From: a virus
Reading direction: 5' to 3' (one strand)
Length of the DNA: 43,335 nt
IMG/VR virus record: IMGVR_UViG_3300044701_003718
Coordinates: 1-43,335 of that record
A program made the position numbers and the translations under genes. Numbering within the stretch: position 1 is the stretch's first letter; each line of letters opens with the position of its first letter. Shown piece after piece: positions 15,408 to 22,896 of this stretch. The notes beneath the pieces were generated by a model that was not told the DNA's origin, did no database searches, and worked only from the letters and a program-made list of their open reading frames with translations.

Positions 15408-16226
15408 CAGGACATTAAAGACGATCTGACCAACTGGATGGATCAAGCTGGCAAAAATCCTCTGCTGACCAATGAGCAGGTATTTGAAATCGCAAGAGAA
15501 ATACAGGCGCTTGACAAGGACTCGCCAAGGCGCAAGGAGTTGGTCAGCAAGCTAGTACTGCACAACATGCGGCTTGTTATTAGATTTGTTCACAATTTCA
15601 TGAGGTCGAAATCAGCGTACAAATGGGGCTCTGTTGAAACTACAGATTTTCTTCAGGTTGGCATCTTTGGCCTGTATCGAGCAGCCGAGAAATTTGATCC
15701 AGAGCGGGGTTACACCTTCTCTACCTACGCGAACCACTGGATCCGGTCATTTGTAAGTCGTTACAACATGAAGGCCTCCAGCCCCTTCAAGATGTCTGAG
15801 GAGATGTGCCGGAACGCCTACGCGTATCAGAAATACGGCAGGATATACGATTCCGCAAAAAGCGGCCCAGAGTGGCGTGAAAATCCAGAACGGATGGCCG
15901 GGCTAGTGCGAGCAGCCCAGTCTCCAGTCTCCCTCCATTGTGAATTTGAGCCCGGAAGGTCTTTTATCGATCTTTTGGCCGAGAGGGAAGATACGCGGAC
16001 CGAGTTTTATGAAAACAGCTTCTCCCCGGAAGTTGAGCAAGCCATCAAGGAGGCAGACCTGACGGAAGAGGAAGATAGGATCATTAGAATGACCTTCCTT
16101 CATGGCAAAAAATGGGCCGAAATCAACAAAATTCAGACCATCGGAAGTGGTCGGTATGCAGCGGTTGTCAAGTCAGCCCTGAAGAAATTAAGGGATGTTA
16201 CTGACCCGGCTATAATGAGTGTGTAA
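15408..16226 (+). CDS. Sigma-70-family factor 1
   Basis: 272 residues from ATG 15408, chosen from the promoter position; ATG 15384 would add eight residues. Region 2 is clear: LVLHNMRLVIRFVHNFM (2.1), TTDFLQVGIFGLYRAAEKFD (2.2-2.3) and GYTFSTYANHWIRSFVSRY (2.4). Residues further on are helical, and the end (LTEEEDRIIRMTFLHG, KKWAEINKI, AAVVKSALKKLRDVT) fits region 4, although its helix-turn-helix is weak. It should bind host core RNA polymerase and redirect it to phage promoters, probably for a middle or late class. It lies upstream of SSB with its own promoter and terminator behind it. Confidence 0.85.
   Translation, partial: QDIKDDLTNWMDQAGKNPLLTNEQVFEIAREIQALDKDSPRRKELVSKLVLHNMRLVIRFVHNFMRSKSAYKWGSVETTDFLQVGIFGLYRAAEKFDPERGYTFSTYANHWIRSFVSRYNMKASSPFKMSEEMCRNAYAYQKYGRIYDSAKSGPEWRENPERMAGLVRAAQSPVSLHCEFEPGRSFIDLLAEREDTRTEFYENSFSPEVEQAIKEADLTEEEDRIIRMTFLHGKKWAEINKIQTIGSGRYAAVVKSALKKLRDVTDPAIMSV
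16211..16216 (+). promoter_or_regulatory. -10 promoter-like site (GGCTATAATG) before ssb
   Basis: A perfect TATAAT in GGCTATAATG lies 30 bases before ATG 16247, inside the end of the sigma-factor gene. It shares GGCTATAnTG and GTGTG with the site at 14472. Confidence 0.55.
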
Positions 16227-16246
16227 TCTACCCTCATTAGGGAACG

Positions 16247-16594
16247 ATGGCTTTTGCTTCCATTGCCGGTACTGTTACCGGCCGCACTGGCGAATCTCCT
16301 GTTACCGTCAAAACTTTTGACAGTGGTGACAGCATCGCCAGTTTCTCCGTAGCCGACCTGGCCTACGTCTACGCTAAACCCGGTGAAGATCGTCAGGGCC
16401 AGTTCTACCGCTGCGAGGTGCGTGGTAAAGCGGCTGAAATTGTTGCTGAGCGCCTTCAGCGCGGCGACAAGATTAAAGTCGACGGCCAACTCGTGCAGCG
16501 CACCTACAACGAGAAGCTTTATCTGGACGTGAAGAACGCCCAGGTGACCTTCCTCGAAAAGCGCCAAGCTGAAGGAACGGAAGTTCCGTTCTGA
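16247..16594 (+). CDS. ssb: Single-stranded DNA-binding protein
   Basis: 115 residues with the OB-fold order of bacterial SSBs: GTVTGRTGESPVTVKTF, ASFSVADLAYVYAK, GQFYRCEVRGKAAEIVAERLQ, GDKIKVDGQLVQRTYNEKLYLDVKNAQVTF. It ends in an acidic-hydrophobic tip (EVPF) like the DDLPF-type tip that recruits repair proteins. The length is shorter than bacterial SSBs because the linker is minimal. It protects single strands during replication and recombination. Two copies of the structured repeat follow its stop codon. Confidence 0.85.
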   Translation: MAFASIAGTVTGRTGESPVTVKTFDSGDSIASFSVADLAYVYAKPGEDRQGQFYRCEVRGKAAEIVAERLQRGDKIKVDGQLVQRTYNEKLYLDVKNAQVTFLEKRQAEGTEVPF

Positions 16595-16604
16595 TCCTGG
16601 CCAT

Positions 16605-16668
16605 TGGACCGACCTGATTCAAATTGTCCTCAGCTTCTAGCTGATTCAAGAGCTCTTCAGGCGGTCCA
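16605..16668 (+). ncRNA. Structured repeat element, copy 2
   Basis: Outer stem GGACCG/CGGTCC, extended to 7 bp by a T-A pair, bulged A, CCTGA/TCAGG, central hairpin TCAGCT, TCT, AGCTGA. First of a tandem pair between ssb and the gene at 16754. Confidence 0.75.
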
Positions 16669-16677
16669 TTAACCTTT

Positions 16678-16737
16678 CGCTGACCTGATTCAGATTGTCT
16701 TCAGCTTCTAGTTGATTCACAAGCTCTTCGGGCGGCG
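16678..16737 (+). ncRNA. Structured repeat element, copy 3
   Basis: Outer stem CGCTG/CGGCG with a G-T wobble, bulged A, CCTGA/TCGGG with one wobble, central hairpin with AGTTGA. Second of the tandem pair, 9 bases after copy 2. Confidence 0.7.
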
Positions 16738-16753
16738 CTAAACCCCCTAAACC

Positions 16754-17194
16754 ATGTCCAACCGCTCTGAGATGCCGCCAGGATGCGTTGGAGCCCTGGT
16801 CGACGATGTACCCCTGCTGACGACTGCGCAGGTGCGTCCGTACGTCATCGCAACGCTTCTCCATCGAGGAGCAGCAAAGGACTCCGAAATCATTGCCAGC
16901 CTGGTGCCACACTGCTCCTCAGATGACTTGAGGGTTGGTGGCTGGGATCCATTCGATGAGGAATATTGCGAAGGAACCCGCCTGGAGAAGATGGTCGGCG
17001 AGGTTCTTGGTGAATTCGTCTCGGAAAAGTTGGTACGCTACAACGAAGAGCTCGATCTGTGGGTTTTAACCACTAACGACATTCCCAGGGTAATTTCCTG
17101 GGTAGCATCACTTGGCGGCAAAATGCCTAGTCACTTGTTAATGGAAATGAGCCGTGAGCAGGTCAGTCGTCTTCCTAATTACATAGAAATTTAA
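16754..17194 (+). CDS. Unknown protein, possibly winged-helix
   Basis: 146 residues. The opening (MSNRSEMPPGCVGALVDD) is followed by helical segments (AQVRPYVIATLLHRG, EIIASLVPHC, TRLEKMVGEVLGEFVSEKLV) and a wing-like strand (DLWVLTTNDIPRVI), a plausible winged-helix order. No catalytic motif. It lies just after the tandem structured repeats and before a run of four small overlapping genes. Function not recognised. Confidence 0.5.
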   Translation: MSNRSEMPPGCVGALVDDVPLLTTAQVRPYVIATLLHRGAAKDSEIIASLVPHCSSDDLRVGGWDPFDEEYCEGTRLEKMVGEVLGEFVSEKLVRYNEELDLWVLTTNDIPRVISWVASLGGKMPSHLLMEMSREQVSRLPNYIEI

Positions 17195-17196
17195 CA

Positions 17197-17448
17197 ATGC
17201 GAGTCCTGAAGAACGGCGACGTTAAGTACAAGGCAAGTGCCTACAAAGAAGCTGAGCGTCTGTCTGGTCCTTCGTTCCCGATGCCACGCTATCCAGAGGG
17301 AACAAAAGTTCAAGTTTATCTTGGCGCAGGCTTTGGTACCGGCTATGTTGTAAGCAGCTATCAAGACCGTTGCGTTGTAAGGTTGGTGACAGGCAACAGG
17401 CCAGTTACCGTCCATGATGCCAGGTCTATTCGCCTTCCCAAGAAATGA
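17197..17448 (+). CDS. Small SH3-like protein of unknown function
   Basis: 83 residues, starting two bases after the previous stop and overlapping the next gene by four. Basic first third, then a beta pattern (GTKVQVYLGAGFGTGYVV, RCVVRLVTGNRPVTV) that looks like a small barrel. No known family. Its position in an operon with DUF1599 and RusA genes suggests a DNA-metabolism link. Confidence 0.55.
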   Translation: MRVLKNGDVKYKASAYKEAERLSGPSFPMPRYPEGTKVQVYLGAGFGTGYVVSSYQDRCVVRLVTGNRPVTVHDARSIRLPKK

Positions 17449-17792
17449 CTCGAACCCAGCTAGAAATTGCAATGGTCTGCGATGATATCAAAGACCTGCT
17501 GCTCCGTAAAAACGCAAACTACGGAGACTCGGCAATCAACCCAAGTCGAATTTTTAGCAAGGCATCTGCTGTAGAGCAGATCTTGGTTCGTATTGACGAC
17601 AAACTCAGTCGAATTGGCCGTGGCGCAGGACTATTGGCCAGTGACGAGGACGTGATCAACGATCTGATCGGCTATCTCGTGCTACTCAAGATTGCTCAAA
17701 AACGCGAGAGCTGGGATGGCACAGATATTGAGCCACTTCCGGCAACCGATGAATTGCTGCGGCTACATGTAGCGGGTGACAAGTTTGCCTGA
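17445..17792 (+). CDS. DUF1599-like nucleotide-modification-associated protein
   Basis: 115 residues. Conserved features of DUF1599 (nucleotide modification associated domain 1) are visible: KNANYGDSAINPSRIFS (residues about 22-38), VRIDDKLSRI (about 48-57) and DEDVINDLIGYLVLL (about 67-81). The family is found with DNA-modification and thymidylate genes and resembles all-alpha NTP hydrolases in composition. The ATG overlaps the previous stop. The substrate is not known. Confidence 0.65.
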   Translation: MTRTQLEIAMVCDDIKDLLLRKNANYGDSAINPSRIFSKASAVEQILVRIDDKLSRIGRGAGLLASDEDVINDLIGYLVLLKIAQKRESWDGTDIEPLPATDELLRLHVAGDKFA

Positions 17793-18165
17793 TTACGTCC
17801 TGACGATTAAGCAGCCGCTTTTCTCGAAAGCTAGGCCACGTCTAACCAGGACCGGGCATGCTTATATGCCGCAACCATACAAGCTAGCACAGGCAGAAAT
17901 GCGACGCCAGTTGCTGAGCCAGTGGAAGCATGGTCCCCTGGAAGGTCCCATTTCCCTTGAGCTATTGGTCAAAGGCGAAGGTCGCGGCGATTCCGATAAC
18001 ATTGCCGGAGCGTTCATGGATGCCGCTCATGGAATTCTCTGGATCGATGACAGGGTGACAATTATTCCCGAGCTAAAGATCACCTGGAAGAAGGCTCCAA
18101 AAAGCGAGTCGCTGTGGGTGGTCTATATAACGAACCTTGAGGAGACACCGGGTACAATGGAGTAA
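17785..18165 (+). CDS. rusA: RusA-family Holliday junction resolvase
   Basis: 126 residues from TTG 17785; GTG 17776 is an alternative start. The RusA signature is clear: KARPRLTRTGHAYMP, then GDSDNIAGAFMDAAHGILWIDDRVT with the conserved Asp residues that bind metal, and a Lys in the terminal strand region (ITWKKAPKSE). RusA cuts Holliday junctions and branched DNA formed in recombination, replication and packaging. It overlaps the DUF1599 gene by eight bases and is followed by a promoter-like site before the RecE-like gene. Confidence 0.8.
   Translation: MPDYVLTIKQPLFSKARPRLTRTGHAYMPQPYKLAQAEMRRQLLSQWKHGPLEGPISLELLVKGEGRGDSDNIAGAFMDAAHGILWIDDRVTIIPELKITWKKAPKSESLWVVYITNLEETPGTME
18153..18158 (+). 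promoter_or_regulatory. -10-like site before RecE-like gene
   Basis: TACAAT lies inside the end of rusA, 21 bases before ATG 18180, at the recurrent spacing. It lacks the TGn extension, so the support is weak. Confidence 0.35.
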
Positions 18166-18179
18166 CGATAAATTTACCG

Positions 18180-19031
18180 ATGGCTTCGGTCGCGTACAAT
18201 CAACCAGATCCCGCTTACCGGCGCGAGATAGGCGAAAACCAAAGCTCGCTAAAAAGCATCCTTGTTAGCCCGGCCCACTACGAAGCGGCGAAAAGAAAGC
18301 GTTTCCCGGCTACCATTAACATGGAGATCGGCTCAGCGGTCCATTGTAAAGCACTGGAGGGAGATGAGGAGTTCGAGAAACGATATGTGATGAAGCCTGA
18401 CAATCTTTCCCTGGCCAGTAAGGAGGGCAAGGACTGGAAGGCTGAGCAGATCGGTAAGACGGTGCTTTCCAACTCAGACAGGGATCGCCCGTGGGATAGT
18501 GTCATCGGAATGACCGAATCACTGCGCAAGCTTTCGTGGTTCAACCCCGATCAGCCTGATTATCGCAAGTTCAACGAACTGTCAATTTACTGGGATGCAC
18601 TGGGAATTCCGTGCAAGGCTCGCCTTGACCGGTTGGTAGATGTTGGCGACTACTTGCTGGTATTGGACCTAAAAACAACCGACTCGGTCGAGCAATCGGC
18701 CTTCGAGAAAAAGGTGTACGGCGGAATGAATTATGTATTCCAGGCCGCATGGTACGCAGAAGCTGCAAGTGTCGCTTACAACAAGCCAGCAAAGTTTATC
18801 TTCATCGGCATTGAACGTGCCGAGCCGTGGCATACAGCCATCTTCGAGGTGTCCGACGAAACTATGGCGGAGGGCACGAACCAAATAAACGAGGCCAGGA
18901 GAATACTGAAAGAGTGCATGGACACGAAGACTTGGCCCAAACCGGAAGTGCCGTATAATGTGATGAACCTACCGCCCTGGTACCGGTCACCGGTCAAGGT
19001 GGCAATGCCAGGTTTTGAGGAGCTTTTCTGA
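18180..19031 (+). CDS. RecE-like PD-(D/E)XK exonuclease (DUF3799-like)
   Basis: 283 residues. The N-terminal part (SSLKSILVSPAHYEAAKR, INMEIGSAVHCKAL) with a conserved His matches RecE/Cas4-type nucleases. Catalytic residues: Asp in CKARLDRLVDVGDYL and DLKTT (about residues 162-166). A Gln/Tyr motif (YVFQAAWYAEA) follows. This enzyme would resect double-strand ends to give 3' tails for the annealing protein at 14501. The stop overlaps the next ATG by one base. Confidence 0.8.
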   Translation: MASVAYNQPDPAYRREIGENQSSLKSILVSPAHYEAAKRKRFPATINMEIGSAVHCKALEGDEEFEKRYVMKPDNLSLASKEGKDWKAEQIGKTVLSNSDRDRPWDSVIGMTESLRKLSWFNPDQPDYRKFNELSIYWDALGIPCKARLDRLVDVGDYLLVLDLKTTDSVEQSAFEKKVYGGMNYVFQAAWYAEAASVAYNKPAKFIFIGIERAEPWHTAIFEVSDETMAEGTNQINEARRILKECMDTKTWPKPEVPYNVMNLPPWYRSPVKVAMPGFEELF

Positions 19032-19258
19032 TGTCTTCATCCAATCAGGTACCCCAGTCCAATGGGGTTGGCGTATTTGGGTTGATGGGCGTAATGTTCA
19101 TCGGTCTAAAGCTAACCGGATATGTCACATGGCCATGGATCTGGGTCCTTGCGCCATTCTGGATTCCTGTCGCCATAGTGTTTGGCGTTTTGTGTGCCTG
19201 CTCCATCGTTATCGGAATTCAAAAAGGTATTGAGGATAGCAACAATGCACGACGTTAA
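19031..19258 (+). CDS. Small two-helix membrane protein
   Basis: 75 residues with two transmembrane segments (residues about 14-32 and about 38-60: GVFGLMGVMFIGLKLTG and WIWVLAPFWIPVAIVFGVL). It resembles the small phage/prophage proteins annotated as transmembrane Fragile-X-F-like. It overlaps the RecE-like stop by one base and the ThyX gene by 14. Function unknown. Confidence 0.65.
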   Translation: MSSSNQVPQSNGVGVFGLMGVMFIGLKLTGYVTWPWIWVLAPFWIPVAIVFGVLCACSIVIGIQKGIEDSNNARR

Positions 19259-19889
19259 ACTGGTTGCCATCACTCCGGATGCCGAAAAGAGCATTGTCTA
19301 CATGGCACGGGTGTCAAACCCTGCGAATCAGGCAAATACCGAGACATCTGCGAAGTTGATTCGGTATCTGATTAAGCACAAGCACTGGTCCCCATTCGAG
19401 ATGGCCAGCATGGCCGTTGAGATCAATACCAGTAGGGCAATTGCTGCTCAAATTCTGAGGCACCGTAGCTTCTCTTTCCAGGAGTTTTCTCAAAGATACA
19501 GCTCTGTCGAGGATCTGAAGCCACTGGAACTGCCGATGCTCCGCAGGCAGGATGTTAAAAACAAACAAGCCAGCCACGATGATCTAGACCCGGAGTTGGT
19601 CAAAGATCTACAGACCAAGATTGCCCTACATTACGATATCGCTCAATCGCTGTACCTGAGCTTGCTTGGCGCTGGTGTCGCGAAAGAGTGTGCCCGAGAG
19701 GTTCTGCCACTTGGAACGCCAACAAGGCTTTACATGGCTGGCACGATTCGTAGCTGGATCCACTACCTGGAAGTGCGCTCTGGAGTCGAAACACAACTGG
19801 AGCATCGCCTGGTTGCCAATGGAATAAAAGAAATCTTCCGAGAGAACCTGCCATCTATTTTCGAGGCAGCTTTTTCTTCGGAAGTATAA
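19245..19889 (+). CDS. thyX: Flavin-dependent thymidylate synthase
   Basis: 214 residues from ATG 19245, inside the end of the previous gene. The ThyX signature RHRSFSFQEFSQRY (residues about 67-80) is complete. Other conserved parts are KHKHWSPFEMA and LPLGTPTRLYMAGTIRSW. ThyX makes dTMP from dUMP with FAD and methylenetetrahydrofolate. Together with dCTP deaminase (28256) and RNR (25491) it supports dTTP supply for phage DNA. Confidence 0.92.
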   Translation: MHDVKLVAITPDAEKSIVYMARVSNPANQANTETSAKLIRYLIKHKHWSPFEMASMAVEINTSRAIAAQILRHRSFSFQEFSQRYSSVEDLKPLELPMLRRQDVKNKQASHDDLDPELVKDLQTKIALHYDIAQSLYLSLLGAGVAKECAREVLPLGTPTRLYMAGTIRSWIHYLEVRSGVETQLEHRLVANGIKEIFRENLPSIFEAAFSSEV

Positions 19890-20536
19890 TGCACGAAAAA
19901 GAAAGCAGAACTGCTGTGTCCGAATGGCATGAAGCGCAACCGCCCAGGGGTGAGCCCGGGCCGATCCATGGCTTTCGCCGTGGTTATAAGGTGCGAGAAG
20001 CGGGCAAGCATGAATCCGCCGACCAGTACGCCTGCTTTCAGAAATTCCTACTGCTTCAGGGCGAAAGAACGCTTGAAAATGTCAAGCAACTGACTGGCCA
20101 CAGTGTTCAGGCACTGTCAAGCTGGTCCGAAAACTTTAACTGGCATAAGCGAGCTGCTGCCTACGACAAGGAACAAATGGCGGTTGTCTGGAGGCAAGCA
20201 GAGAAGTTGCAACGCAATACTCACAAAGAAGCTATTGTCGAGTTCCGGGAGTCGTCCGAGCGTCAAGCCCGAATGATGGCCCGCGTGTCCGAGGATCTAC
20301 TGAGAGTACTCGGCAAGCGTATTGCACAGGCGGAAGAGGAGGGAGAAGAAGTCCCAATGGCGCTGGTGTCTGGGCTGCTACGTTCGGCCGCTAACATTAG
20401 CGAGCAGTCACGTCAGTCTTGGGCCAATGCTCTTGGCGTCAACGAAATGCTGGAGATGGTAGAATCGGAGATGAACAAGGTTGAAGTGGAAGATGTTACT
20501 GATATTGACGCCTACGACATCCCCTTGGATGAATGA
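19889..20536 (+). CDS. Putative terminase small subunit
   Basis: 215 residues, starting at the ThyX stop (1-base overlap) and ending 36 bases before the terminase large subunit. A helix-turn-helix is likely in FLLLQGERTLENVKQLTG followed by HSVQALSSWSENFNWHKR (residues about 52-91), the usual DNA-binding pattern of small terminase subunits. The rest is a long helical, charged region (AIVEFRESSERQARMM, LRVLGKRIAQAEEEGEE) suitable for oligomerisation. Identity rests on this and on gene order. A 14-residue ORF at 20539-20583 lies in the gap and is not called. Confidence 0.65.
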   Translation: MHEKESRTAVSEWHEAQPPRGEPGPIHGFRRGYKVREAGKHESADQYACFQKFLLLQGERTLENVKQLTGHSVQALSSWSENFNWHKRAAAYDKEQMAVVWRQAEKLQRNTHKEAIVEFRESSERQARMMARVSEDLLRVLGKRIAQAEEEGEEVPMALVSGLLRSAANISEQSRQSWANALGVNEMLEMVESEMNKVEVEDVTDIDAYDIPLDE

Positions 20537-20571
20537 TATGACCAAAGAATGCGCCCGCGCACTAGAGGAAC

Positions 20572-22092
20572 ATGGCAAGTAAAATTGGCAAGGAATTTCT
20601 GCAGCGTGCGGCATCTGATCGGGAGATGGTGCGTGACTTACGTCGCGCAAAAACAAAAGCACGTGAGGACGGCCAGAGAATTATTCTCCACCGATTCATT
20701 AAAGAGGTATGTCCTGGCTATAAATTCTACAGGGTCCATGCTGAGCTAACAAAGCAGCTCCAAAGAGTCATTGACGGCGACTGCCGCAGATTGATTATTC
20801 AAATCCCGCCACGAACGGGTAAAAGCTACCTGTCATCCAAGTTGTTTCCGGCGGCCTATCTGCTAGCACATCCAGATCGCTACATAGGTATTAGTTCTTA
20901 TAGCGCCGAACTGGCAGAGGGCTTCTCAAGGGCAGCACGGGACTACTACCGCGATGCCGGCGGCACATTCGACCCCTACAAACAGGCCGTCAATGACTGG
21001 GGGACACAGGGTGGCGGGGGATTGTGGGCAGCGGGCGTTGGAGGGGCCATCACGGGCCGCTCAGGCCACTGTCTGATCATCGATGACCCGGTCAAGAACA
21101 GGGAAGATGCAGACAGTCCACGCGTCATGGAGAAGTTATGGGATTGGTACACCTCCACGTTATATACTCGCCTTGAGCCTGGCGTTGGTTCAATCGTTGT
21201 TATTCAGACGCGTTGGTCGGAAAATGACCTGATTGGCAAGCTTTTAGAGTCCGAGATGAATGTCTCGGAGAAAGGTCGGGAGAATTGGACGATCCTAGAT
21301 CTGCCAGCTATTTCTGAAGATGCTGGCTCCAGGCCGATACTGCCGGAACATTGCAACGTACCGGAGGATTGGCGAGAGGAATCTGGACTGGCGCTCTGCC
21401 CGCAAAGGTACGACATCGAGGAATATGAGCGTATCAGGGAAGCAATTGGCACCCGAGACTTTGCTGCGCTCTATCAGCAACGTCCCGCACCAGAAGCGGG
21501 CAACATGTTCAATCCATCCTGGTGGCAATATTATGAGCACGATACCGTCATGCCGGAATTTCAGCGCATAATGTTAAGCGTTGACTGTACGTTCACTGAC
21601 GCCAACAATAGTGACTTTGTTGTCGGCACGGTCGTGGCTCAGGCTGGCAACAGGTACTACGTACTGGATATGGTACGCGAAAGGCTGGACATCATTGGAA
21701 CTATCGCGATGATTTCGCGAATGTACAACAAGCACAACCTTAGTGGGACCATCATTGAGCTTGCCGCATCCGGTTATGCCGCGTATCAGCTCTTGTCAAA
21801 GCGTGTGCCGGGGCTGATTGGATTCAAGCCCGAGCGATCCAAAACAGCCCGTGCGGCAGGCATCGTTCCAATTGTAGAAGCCGGGAATGTATTCCTGCCA
21901 GTAAGCTCGACGTGGCTGGATTCATTTGTCAACGAATTCTCTCTGTTTCCAGCATCGAAGAATGATGACATCGTCGACTCTGTCGGAATGGCTATTAATT
22001 ACATGTCACAACGAACGGCGCCAATGATGACAGAAGTCACCTGGGGGCGGGGAACACAACTACCTAACGTACCAGCTAATATGGTCATATAG
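20572..22092 (+). CDS. terL: Terminase large subunit
   Basis: 506 residues, start ATG 20572 with GAGGAAC ribosome site. ATPase half: Walker A-like IIQIPPRTGKSYLSSKLF (about residues 75-92), a helical adenine-binding region and Walker B HCLIIDDPVKN (about 164-174). The nuclease half starts near MLSVDCTFTDANNSDFVVG (about 332-350) with an Asp as the first metal ligand, and later YYVLDMVRERLD and DDIVDSVGMAINY. It packages DNA into the head. It is separated from the portal gene (28891) by primase and nucleotide genes, an unusual arrangement. Confidence 0.92.
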   Translation: MASKIGKEFLQRAASDREMVRDLRRAKTKAREDGQRIILHRFIKEVCPGYKFYRVHAELTKQLQRVIDGDCRRLIIQIPPRTGKSYLSSKLFPAAYLLAHPDRYIGISSYSAELAEGFSRAARDYYRDAGGTFDPYKQAVNDWGTQGGGGLWAAGVGGAITGRSGHCLIIDDPVKNREDADSPRVMEKLWDWYTSTLYTRLEPGVGSIVVIQTRWSENDLIGKLLESEMNVSEKGRENWTILDLPAISEDAGSRPILPEHCNVPEDWREESGLALCPQRYDIEEYERIREAIGTRDFAALYQQRPAPEAGNMFNPSWWQYYEHDTVMPEFQRIMLSVDCTFTDANNSDFVVGTVVAQAGNRYYVLDMVRERLDIIGTIAMISRMYNKHNLSGTIIELAASGYAAYQLLSKRVPGLIGFKPERSKTARAAGIVPIVEAGNVFLPVSSTWLDSFVNEFSLFPASKNDDIVDSVGMAINYMSQRTAPMMTEVTWGRGTQLPNVPANMVI

Positions 22093-22102
22093 ATTTAATG
22101 AA

Positions 22103-22732
22103 ATGGCCAGAAAATCACCAGATTTTAAGCTGAGCCCAGAACAGCAGCGCATGGCTGAGCAGAATCTTAATCTGGCTAGACGTGAAGCGTGGAGGATACA
22201 GAAGACTACGGGCATCGATTATGCTACACTTGAAGGCGTTGCTTTTCTTGGCCTGTGTAAAGCCTGTTACCGCTACGACCCAGAGTCTGGGTATAAATTC
22301 TCTAGCCTTGCCACTCCGACTATTCGAGGTGAGTTATTGCACTGGGTTCGTGACAGAACTTATGCGATGAGGCTGTCTCATAAAATGCGAGAGAACTGGG
22401 TGAAAGGCAGGAGGATGCTTTATCGTGGCCTCAGCGACATAGAGGTGGCCAAAGCCCTAGAGATTCCCCTGGAGGACTGGCAGGAAACTCGTTCGGCTTG
22501 CTCCGGTCCCCCTTTAGAGCTAAAGGACCAGGCGATGCCGACGGATGCGCTTGAGCCGGACGAAATTGATTTCAGTAACATTTACAGGGAACGGGCTGCG
22601 GAAATGATTTCCAGGCTGTCGGAGGAGGATCGAACTGCTGTTACCTCGTATTTCGAGAATACTCCCGGCAAGGCCTCGATACGCCATATCGGCAACCTCG
22701 TGACCCAATACTTGAAAAACTATAAAGATTAA
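22103..22732 (+). CDS. Sigma-70-family factor 2
   Basis: 209 residues. Region 2 is visible: ARREAWRIQKTTGIDYATLEG (2.1-2.2), GVAFLGLCKACYRYDPESG (2.2-2.3) and YKFSSLATPTIRGELLHWVR (2.4). Then a region-3-like helix-turn-helix (LSHKMRENWVKG, LSDIEVAKALEIPLED) follows; the end is short and acidic with a partial region 4. It is unlike factor 1 in sequence, so the pair is not a recent duplication. It lies directly after terL with an 11-base gap. It probably directs late or another class of promoters. Confidence 0.8.
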   Translation: MARKSPDFKLSPEQQRMAEQNLNLARREAWRIQKTTGIDYATLEGVAFLGLCKACYRYDPESGYKFSSLATPTIRGELLHWVRDRTYAMRLSHKMRENWVKGRRMLYRGLSDIEVAKALEIPLEDWQETRSACSGPPLELKDQAMPTDALEPDEIDFSNIYRERAAEMISRLSEEDRTAVTSYFENTPGKASIRHIGNLVTQYLKNYKD

Positions 22733-22734
22733 CC

Positions 22735-22775
22735 ACTACGGCCTGCGGCATGCTACCCTAGGGTCGCTTCGTAGT
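22735..22775 (+). promoter_or_regulatory. Inverted repeat with extended -10 before primase operon
   Basis: ACTACG (22735-22740) and CGTAGT (22770-22775) form a 6-bp stem enclosing the 10-base palindrome ACCCTAGGGT (22755-22764) and TG, C, TACCCT (22751-22759), which is 20 bases from ATG 22780. This could be a promoter with an operator-like dyad, or a leader stem-loop. Confidence 0.4.
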
Positions 22776-22779
22776 AACC

Positions 22780-22896
22780 ATGCTTCCGTCTCGTTGGATT
22801 TTTGAGCACGCTGGTGAGATGGCCTTCTGGGTCATGGCCCTTTTCCCGCTTGCTCTGGCGCTGGCAATCTTCTTTTTTGATGAAACCGAAAGCTGA
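22780..22896 (+). CDS. 38-residue membrane protein
   Basis: MLPSRWIFEHAGEMAF, then a single hydrophobic segment (VMALFPLALALAIFFF) and an acidic tail. The TGA overlaps the primase ATG (TGATG at 22894-22898), so translation is probably coupled. Its short length gives moderate confidence. Confidence 0.55.
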   Translation: MLPSRWIFEHAGEMAFWVMALFPLALALAIFFFDETES

